Below, one piece after another: positions 57,200 to 64,000 of a stretch of DNA of 64,000 nucleotides. The stretch comes from Agrypnia vestita (Eukaryota > Arthropoda > Insecta > Trichoptera > Phryganeidae), in assembly GCA_016648135.1 (NCBI GenBank), contig JADDOH010004038.1, positions 1-64,000 of the forward strand, read 5' to 3'. Numbering within the stretch: position 1 is the stretch's first letter; each line of letters begins with the position of its first letter. The translations under genes were made by a program, and so were the position numbers. The notes beneath the pieces were generated by a model. It made no database searches. It was not told where the DNA came from and worked only from the letters and a program-made list of their open reading frames with translations.

Positions 57200-60100
57200 T
57201 TAGTTTTCCCAGTCCGCTGTCAAAGCCAATTCTCTCGCTTTTTCCCATGGAAAAGGGGGTGAGTCGTTTATTTGTCTGTTCTCCGTTTCTCTAATCTTTC
57301 TTGCCATTCTATTGTAGTAAACCCCGGGCCCGATGTAGTCCGGATATCTCGTGTAGGCGTCCTGGTTATAGTGGGGCTGGGAATATCCAACCTTGTAGGA
57401 ACTAGTTGCAGGGCGCGATGTAATACTGCTGTAACCTGAAACAATATTTTGTTAACTTCTTCAATAACAGCAAAATAACATTGTGGTAACATTATTCATA
57501 ATAATGTAAAGAAAACTTCTTTTTATAAAACTACTATTTATTGAATTATCAACATGTCTCGCAGACAATGGTCCCTTGATCAGGACACAATGTATAGCAA
57601 AAATTAAAATTGAATCGATAGACATTAACTGAAACACAAAAAATATATATGGAAGTTGAATAACTAATTAGGAATCAATGTAAAAAGAAATTAAAAAGAT
57701 AACTACAGTGGTACCTCAACATACGAGTTTAATTTGTTCCGTAACCTTGCTCGTACGTAAATTTGCTTGTACCTCAAAGCAATTTTCGCCATTAAAATTA
57801 ATTGAAATGGCATTAATCCGTTCCAGCCCCCAAAATGCTACCCCAGTTGTTTATGTAACGTATTTTTGAATAAGAAAAATGTATTTATTGATTATTAAAA
57901 ATATATTTATTGAGTATTAAATGACAAATATGTATTCTAAAAAAACATAATAAAAGAAAATATAAAGAAATAAATTGGTTTTATAAAGTGTTACTTTCAA
58001 TTAATTTTCGTCACTGTTTTTCTCTTCGCTGGTCTTTGTCTTTTTCGCCACTCTTTCCTCACTTTCACCTGCAGGCCGTTTAAAAAAATATGTCCAAGGA
58101 GATTTGTTTCTTCCTCCCTTTTCAGAATGTTGCGGAAATGTGTTATCCATGAACTGTAACGAGTGCGCCCCGAGCACTCGTATCTCAAAAAACTTGTATG
58201 TTAGGACACTCGTATGTCGAGGTACCACCGTATTTGCAAAAGGATTTGTTTATAATACTTATTTATTATTTATAGTATTTAATTTGCTCTTCTGATTGCA
58301 AAAACGAGCATTTAAGATATTTACATATCAATGACTATTCCTTTTTGCATGCATTGCATTTTTTAATGAAAATAGGAGTATTAATGATGTTTACATAACA
58401 ATGAATTTACTAATCATCTTTTGGAAGCAAATCTATCAATATGATTTTAGACATTTTGCATAAAAATGAGTCAGATTACAGTTAGATAAATTAGATTTAT
58501 AGCATTTCATAGCAAATAGATTTATAGCAATTAATAGCACATTAAATATGTATTATAAATAGCTCAACCCTCAATGAAGGGAGCATTGGCCCCAAAACAT
58601 TTTATTAATTCAATAAATAGTAGTTTTATATAGTGTTTTTTTATATTAATTTTATATGAACATTACAATATTTTTACAGACTGTGCTTTAACAAGAATAT
58701 GTAATAGAACTATGCAGTTTACATAAAATAATAAATGTGTACACCCTAATACATTATTTATAGAACTAGCCATACACGCGTGAAAAATCACAGGAAATAA
58801 TAATAATTAATAACGACCCTTGCGTGATCACACAACATGAGCCGCGCACTGATTGAGTGTCACACTCTAATTATCTAATATTGTCATTCCAGCAAATTGC
58901 TTATATTTAGTCAAATTGATTGTTTTGTAGGGTTCTTCAAAATGTTATAATACTTATTACTGATTAATAAGTAAATTTGGAGTGCAAGTTTTTACCTTGT
59001 GAGACGTACTGGCTCTGTGGTGACTGTACACACATCATCCCGTAAACTCTGATTCCGGGAACTGAGGCATATGTTGGCTGGTCGTGTGACATAGGTCCCT
59101 CTGAAGAAAATTAAAAACATATTTTAAGAGAAATATTAACATTTTTTTGATAAATATACGTATTACAGTTATATTACTGTTTAAAACTAATTTTGAGCAT
59201 ATGAAAATATGATCAACTTATGGATGTCAGGTGTAATCCTTCCTCTTAACTGTTCATATGCGCATGGAAATACAGCATAGCGCATACAAAAAAAAAATAG
59301 AGCGCACATAAATTTTAATGAGACAAAAAATGAAGATAATTGACTGCTAATAAAGCTCATTAGAAAAGTCAGTTTCGTTTAATAATATGTGCAGAAATTT
59401 TATTTTTATGGTATATATTAATTTAATAGCTCTTCTTTTTCTTTTTCTTCTTTTTTCTCTTTTTTATATTTCCTTCTATGTATATTATGTTTCAATATAA
59501 CCCAAACGTAACATGTAATTTATATGGCACACCAGGTCTTGCACTTACAACATGGTTACTCTGGAATAAACATTATTATTATTATTATTATAATACAATG
59601 CCTAACCTTGCCGATCTTACATGACCTACATCATGGTCACCCTAGAACTGGAGCGCAAAGTTATAAAACATTTCCTCTAATGTTTTTCTATAAATATATC
59701 GACTTCAAAATCGCACAAAAGATTTTTAGTAGAAAGAAAAAAGCCACATGCCAACCAAATTTCTTTAATATACTTTTACATCATAATCTTAGTATATTGC
59801 CTTGTGTATATGGGCATATTATATAGTGCAAAATATTTCGTTTCACTTTTGAATAGGGTTGTGTTAATCTACAAATTTAGGGATTAAATCATCAAACATA
59901 ATAATTTCATTATCTGTCCGTCTGTCTGTCCATTTGTAACTTCGTTTAATGGCGTTAAAATGGCCGGAGATGAGGCTTGAAACCCGAACCGGCCGCTCTA
60001 CGCATGTTGTTACTGCCGCCTCTCCGTGGACCGACAAAAATGTACTATAAATATATACTAGGGCTTAGCAAAGACGCAAACCAATGTTACAGCTAGTACA

Positions 60101-62480
60101 CCGTAGTTTAATTACTTTAGATTACCTTTGTTACAATGCCTAATACATATATGTATTGTACATGTATAAAAGTATGTGTATTATACTTACCGAGAACAAA
60201 TTCTTCCGGACACCGGCATATGACAAGGTAGTGTGACTTGCCCGTTCTTATATTCTGTAGAGCCAAGAGAGACCAGTCTCTAGGTGCTCTGCACTCTCGC
60301 ATCTCAGAAGTTGCTTCGCAAGTCTTTACCAAGGTGATTGCTCTACTGGCGTACTGTAAATTATATTTTGTATTTTAGTATAGTACATAATTATACTACA
60401 ATGAATATTTCTGTGAAGGACAAAATAGTGTCTTAGAATACATTAACTATTATTTATAATGTTAGTTTTCTGTACTTATCTCCAGCACAGTAATGTTAAT
60501 TAACTGTGAACTTTTATTTTGTAGAGAAGGTTGTGTCCTTTTTTGTAAGCAACATATTGAAACATACATGAAACATAAAACTTCTTTAAAAGGTCATTCA
60601 TAGATGTCTCTCTATCGCGTTTTTTATTATTAAATAATATTTCTTAGCATAAATATGACAGACAATGATGATACATTTCTCATTATAAATATTTTTCTAT
60701 TAATAATACTTAACTTGTCTAGAAATGTCAAACAGACACTAATAGATTAATGGGTACACGATACATAAAGAAACAACACATTATAGTTTCAGACTAAGCT
60801 ATCCCAAATCAATTGTATCTCTTAAAATATCAAACAAATTATGTTGGAAATAATTTAATATTGCATTGTCACAGGAAATACACAAATGCTGAAAGTTTCA
60901 GTGCTCTAACTAGTCGCGAAGCTGTTGATATTTTGATTATTAAATGTGGAGGCAAACAGGCAAGATAAGCTAGATAAAAGCATGTAAAAAAAGCATAAAA
61001 AAATTGTTCTGATAATAAAAAGATACTGCCGCTATCAGTTTGCAGATGTCTTCGCTGGCATGCTGGATAAATTTTCAGCCACAGTATGACTGGTATTGAA
61101 TTCACTCTTTAAAACATACATATAAAACCAATTTGACATTACATTCTATTATAATAATAAATTGGATATAGTTTGCGTCCACTTATATGTATACTTACAT
61201 ATAAATTATTATTACCTTTTTTTTAGAATCTGTTGAAAGTTGTGTGGTGTGAAGATCATCAGCATTCAGTGATGCAGAACAGGGGTCTCTGTGTCTCGCA
61301 GGACACGCACACAAGGGTTGGGTGTAGTTCAAACGGACATAAACCGCATTGCAAACCTGGAAGTGATAAATTAAATTGCAATTCAGTTTCAAAATTGATA
61401 GCATTACACTTCATTGTCGCTATATTCAAATGCAGAATCAGGATAATTTTTGTAATTATTTAGCTTATTATATTGCACTCCTAGGACAGTGAAGAAGGAT
61501 TCACCATATACCCAGGGCCGTTTTATGAGCAAAAGCTCCCGTAACAGTCTTACACTTTCGTCACCCAATTTTGTAGTTTTTTAATTCTTTACTCATATGA
61601 GTGCAAGCGGCCTGAGGAGACGTCCACACAAAACCGCTTTATTGTCAATACAAATCCAAAGGTATTCCTAGAACAACACCGCTACAAATAGAAAAATGAC
61701 GGGTTTTAGCTGTGAATGCCAAATCAACTGACTGGTCAGTATTTATTGTAATGCAAGACCATATCTCTCGCTAGTACTATTTGTAGGTTATATGAATATA
61801 ATTAATATATTGTATTGCAATATCAAATATTTTCAAAATATCTAAAACAACCCTGCCACAATTTAAATATATTGTACCAAGAAATATTTTATATTTATGC
61901 CTTGAACAAAATGCAACAGAAACATGTTTTACTATTAGAGTAGGAGTCAGCGATCGCCAAACTTAGATTATAGTATCAAACCTGAAATATTTTCTGTACA
62001 TATACACTATAGTGTGTAAGAAGTATTGGATATTATGACATTTGAGTTCAGGGGATTTTGGAAATTATTTGGTAATATAAGTAAAAAAACCAAACCAAAG
62101 AAACCAAAATGCCGCAAGTCAAATATCTTTAAAATGACAAATTATTTTGAAAATCTAAAATCATGTATTCATAAAGCTTATATTGTGTATCCTGGAGGTT
62201 TGGTTCAGTTGAGTAATAATTTATGTCGAGACAAATGAATGTTGAAAACTTCAAATAGGTTATACCCAGAACATGACATGATATTTGGGATTGTGGGTGC
62301 GATATATTGTACAGTAAATATAAGTCAATAATATTTTAGATATTGATGTTATAAAATAGTAATTAATACCTGTTGTATGGCACATTCCGGCAGTAAATAA
62401 ATGTGTTGATTGTGGGGATAGTAGTGGTACTTGGTTGGCTTGGCGAGCACAGATGCTGAACCATCAGGTAGGGGCACAGC
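57200..62480 (-). CDS. Unnamed Cys-rich, probably secreted insect protein (3' five exons)
   Basis: I cannot name it. Exons on the minus strand: 62480-62370, 61356-61216, 60353-60191, 59100-58996, 57435-57200 (stop). All borders are GT..AG and the frame is continuous, giving 251 residues. The first visible exon starts inside the protein (AVPLPDGSASVLAKPTKYHY), so the start and any signal peptide lie beyond 62480, probably beyond the window. Features: LLPECAIQQVCNAVYVRL, CACPARHRDPCS, then TLVKTCEATSEMRECRAPRDW, HYLVICRCPEEFVL, VPGIRVYGMMCVQ, and a Tyr-rich, Cys-free tail ending ALTADWEN. Paired Cys with a C-x-C-P motif suggest a disulphide-rich extracellular fold. It runs antisense and downstream of EFL1 exon 9. 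An intron holds a pogo MITE. Confidence 0.75.
57450..57620 (-). mobile_element. Penelope-like terminal fragment
   Basis: Minus strand: CTGATCAAGGGACCATTGTC, then GCGAGACATGTTGATAATTC, AATAAATAGTAGTTTTAT and GTTATTTTGCTGTTATTGAA. Related to 38750-38900 and 45776-45965; the GAAAC string is altered to GAGAC. A related degenerate plus-strand end lies at 58566-58640. Confidence 0.5.
57706..58230. mobile_element. Tigger/pogo MITE (525 bp)
   Basis: CAGTGGTACCTCAACATACG and CGTATGTCGAGGTACCACCG are inverted ends, TA on both sides (57704-57705, 58231-58232). Overlapping minus-strand ORFs near 58001-58228 are a relic of the parent element and not a host gene. Confidence 0.9.
58566..58640 (+). mobile_element. 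Degenerate Penelope-like end
   Basis: CTCAATGAAGGGAGCATTGG, CCCCAAAACATTTTATTAAT, TTCAATAAATAGTAGTTTTA follow the order of the 45876 plus-strand unit but the core strings are mutated. Confidence 0.45.
59916..60095. mobile_element. Helitron-like or dispersed repeat, copy 2
   Basis: CTGTCCGTCTGTCTGTCC, CCGCCTCTCCGTGGA, ATATATACTAGGGCTTAGC and the end ACAGCTAGT match 51250-51510. Confidence 0.5.
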
Positions 62481-62604
62481 CTGCAAAATAAACATTTATA
62501 CATATATGATTACAATGAATGTGGTTTTAATGAGAGAAAAATATTTATTTTTTGTGCGAAGATTAGTAATTTTCAATTGGATACCAGAATAGGTTAGTGC
62601 CTTA

Positions 62605-62749
62605 GGCCCGGTTGTTTCAAGTTCGATCAAAGTAAGCGGTCGAATAAAGCATAGATTTTTACGAAAATGGATCGTCTGATTGGTGGAGAACGTAAAAATC
62701 TATGCTTTAAAAGAACGCTTACTTTAATCCAACTTGAAACAACCGGCCC
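62605..62749. mobile_element. Harbinger-like MITE, copy 3
   Basis: GGCCCGGTTGTTTCAAGTTC and CTTGAAACAACCGGCCC ends, TTA on both sides (62602-62604, 62750-62752). Very similar to 35786-35928. Confidence 0.88.
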
Positions 62750-62825
62750 TTAGTGGTTAGTTTGCAAAAGAAGTCTGGCAGGTACCCCTATTTACATTAT
62801 TATTATTTTATTTAAAAAAAAATAG

Positions 62826-62998
62826 AGATGTGAACACGGAATTCGTGTCACATCAATATTCTTACTAATTTCAAATTAAGCTAAACGCTTGTGCTATGAA
62901 AATAAGACTAACTTGCTTGTCTGGAGTGAGATTCGAACCTGCGACCTTTGGATCACGAGGCGAGAGTCCTAACCACAAGACCAACAAGCTACTCAAAC
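62826..62998 (-). repeat. tRNA-derived SINE, copy 4
   Basis: Minus strand: AGTAGCTTGTTGGTCTTGTG, GGTTAGGACTCTCGCC, perfect B box GGTTCGAATC, CAAGCAAGTTAGTCTTATTT, and a tail ending AATATTGATGTGACACG..CCGTGTTCACATCTC with an A/T-rich run. This is the best preserved copy. Confidence 0.8.
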
Positions 62999-63460
62999 TT
63001 GTAAATATTGATAATGGATAAATTTGCAAATAAATGTTCAGTTTTCGAGGTTTATTAATAATGCTGAAAATATAATCAATGCAGTCAAGTGTTTTTCTCT
63101 CATTAATACATACTCTATTAGTAGGTCTGAGGCTTACCTGATGCTCAAAGTGCCAATGTCAAAAAAGTGGACTGTTCAAGGGAGAGGATTGTTTGTTTCC
63201 CATAAACAATAGGTGTAAATAACTTAACATAACACATCATGATCATCTGGGTACAGAAAATATTTATATTTAAAGAAGCCTCCTAAAAGAAGTTACTCCT
63301 AAAAGAATGGTCATTTAGGAGTACTTTCTGATGCCTAACTCATTTTGACCGAATAGGCACAGAAATAACTACATCTTGTTGACGAAACATGAATCAAACT
63401 TTGAATTAAAATGTAAATAAATATCTACATTGACTCATTTCATTAGGTACTGACACCTAC

Positions 63461-63669
63461 TAGTGATGTTTAAACTGTTATTTTGACCAGTTATACATGT
63501 CATGTTATATGAGATTTGTATCTGATCATATGTTGATTGGTAGCTGAGATCTAAATGTTATTTAGAAACGATGGTTACCCGTCGAATCAAGAAAATTCAG
63601 TTATCAATCATCGATAGAATCAGTTTCCAAATAACGTTTATTGTGTAACCGGTTAAAATACCATCTCTA
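63461..63669. mobile_element. About 200-bp MITE family, copy 4
   Basis: TAGTGATG..GTTATTTTGACCAGTTA at the left and TGTAACCGGTTAAAATACCA..TCTCTA at the right are inverted ends; GAGATTTGTATC and GATTGGTAGCTGAGAT match the other copies. Confidence 0.8.
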
Positions 63670-64000
63670 CCTATTATCCACATTTAGACCCCAACTTTAG
63701 ACTCAAACTATGCGAAAATTATGTGGAAATGAAACTTGTAGACTATTATATATATTATATTACGTGAAGATGAAAATAATTCAAATTGTTTATCTATATA
63801 CTTGGGTAACTTGGGAACGCCTACATCGATAGTAAGACTCAAGTATTAACCGCCGTAAATTGCCGTTATTATAAAACATTATGTAAATCAATAGTAATTC
63901 ATCTTTTCACAATGAAATTTCTATGAGTAACGTGTACTATCGTAATAATTTACAATTTACCTCGTTCTCAGGGCCGCCATATTGTAGGTATAAAAAACTT
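63670..64000. other. Window end, no gene seen
   Basis: AT-rich sequence; a first exon of the minus-strand gene at 57200 was looked for and not recognised. Confidence 0.35.

Noticed and set aside
58001..58228. Overlapping minus-strand ORFs
   Set aside because: They lie wholly within the pogo MITE 57706-58230 and are its relic.
63024..63212. Missing EFL1 C-terminal exon
   Set aside because: The translation lacks any EFL1 C-terminal motif and has no proper acceptor in frame.

Overview
This is AT-rich nuclear DNA from an insect. Genes are sparse and split by introns with GT..AG borders, and most of the window is transposon-derived: palindromic MITEs, a mariner, hAT/Tigger/Harbinger-like elements, Helitron-like ends, tRNA-derived SINEs and Penelope-like ends. 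The predicted RpL36 has a lepidopteran flavour, but the order is not settled. No bacterial operon, CRISPR array, rRNA or functional tRNA gene is visible.

Layout. 1-3.8 kb is a cluster of three copies of one Tc1/IS630-type DNA transposon, two of them head to head as a giant palindrome. 3.8-16.4 kb is transposon land: CpG-rich TTA-duplicating elements, a 143-bp MITE family, a 1,269-bp frameshifted mariner, and a Helitron-like 3' end that carries a dense array of heat-shock elements. 16.4-17.5 kb is an intronless ribose-phosphate pyrophosphokinase (-). RpL36 (-) has two visible coding exons at 20.2 and 25.9-26.1 kb, separated by a 5.5-kb intron holding a 2-kb hAT-type foldback. 26.1-30.2 kb holds hAT relics and MITEs. 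Tim29 (-) is at 30.3-30.8 kb. 34.4-37.35 kb is a two-exon gene (-) for an 82-residue secreted peptide precursor with neuropeptide-like processing sites. 42.3-54.4 kb holds nine exons of EFL1 (+) with transposon-loaded introns; the last exon(s) are not found. 57.2-62.5 kb holds five 3' exons of an unnamed Cys-rich, probably secreted protein (-), possibly nested antisense in the last EFL1 intron.

The recognised genes are housekeeping: RpL36 is a 60S protein and EFL1 is the GTPase that releases eIF6 from the 60S subunit; PRPS feeds nucleotide synthesis; Tim29 belongs to the TIM22 carrier translocase. They are not co-regulated as a unit. The observations most worth following are the peptide precursor, the HSE array in the Helitron-like element, the hammerhead-like palindromes, and the missing EFL1 3' end with the possible nested gene.
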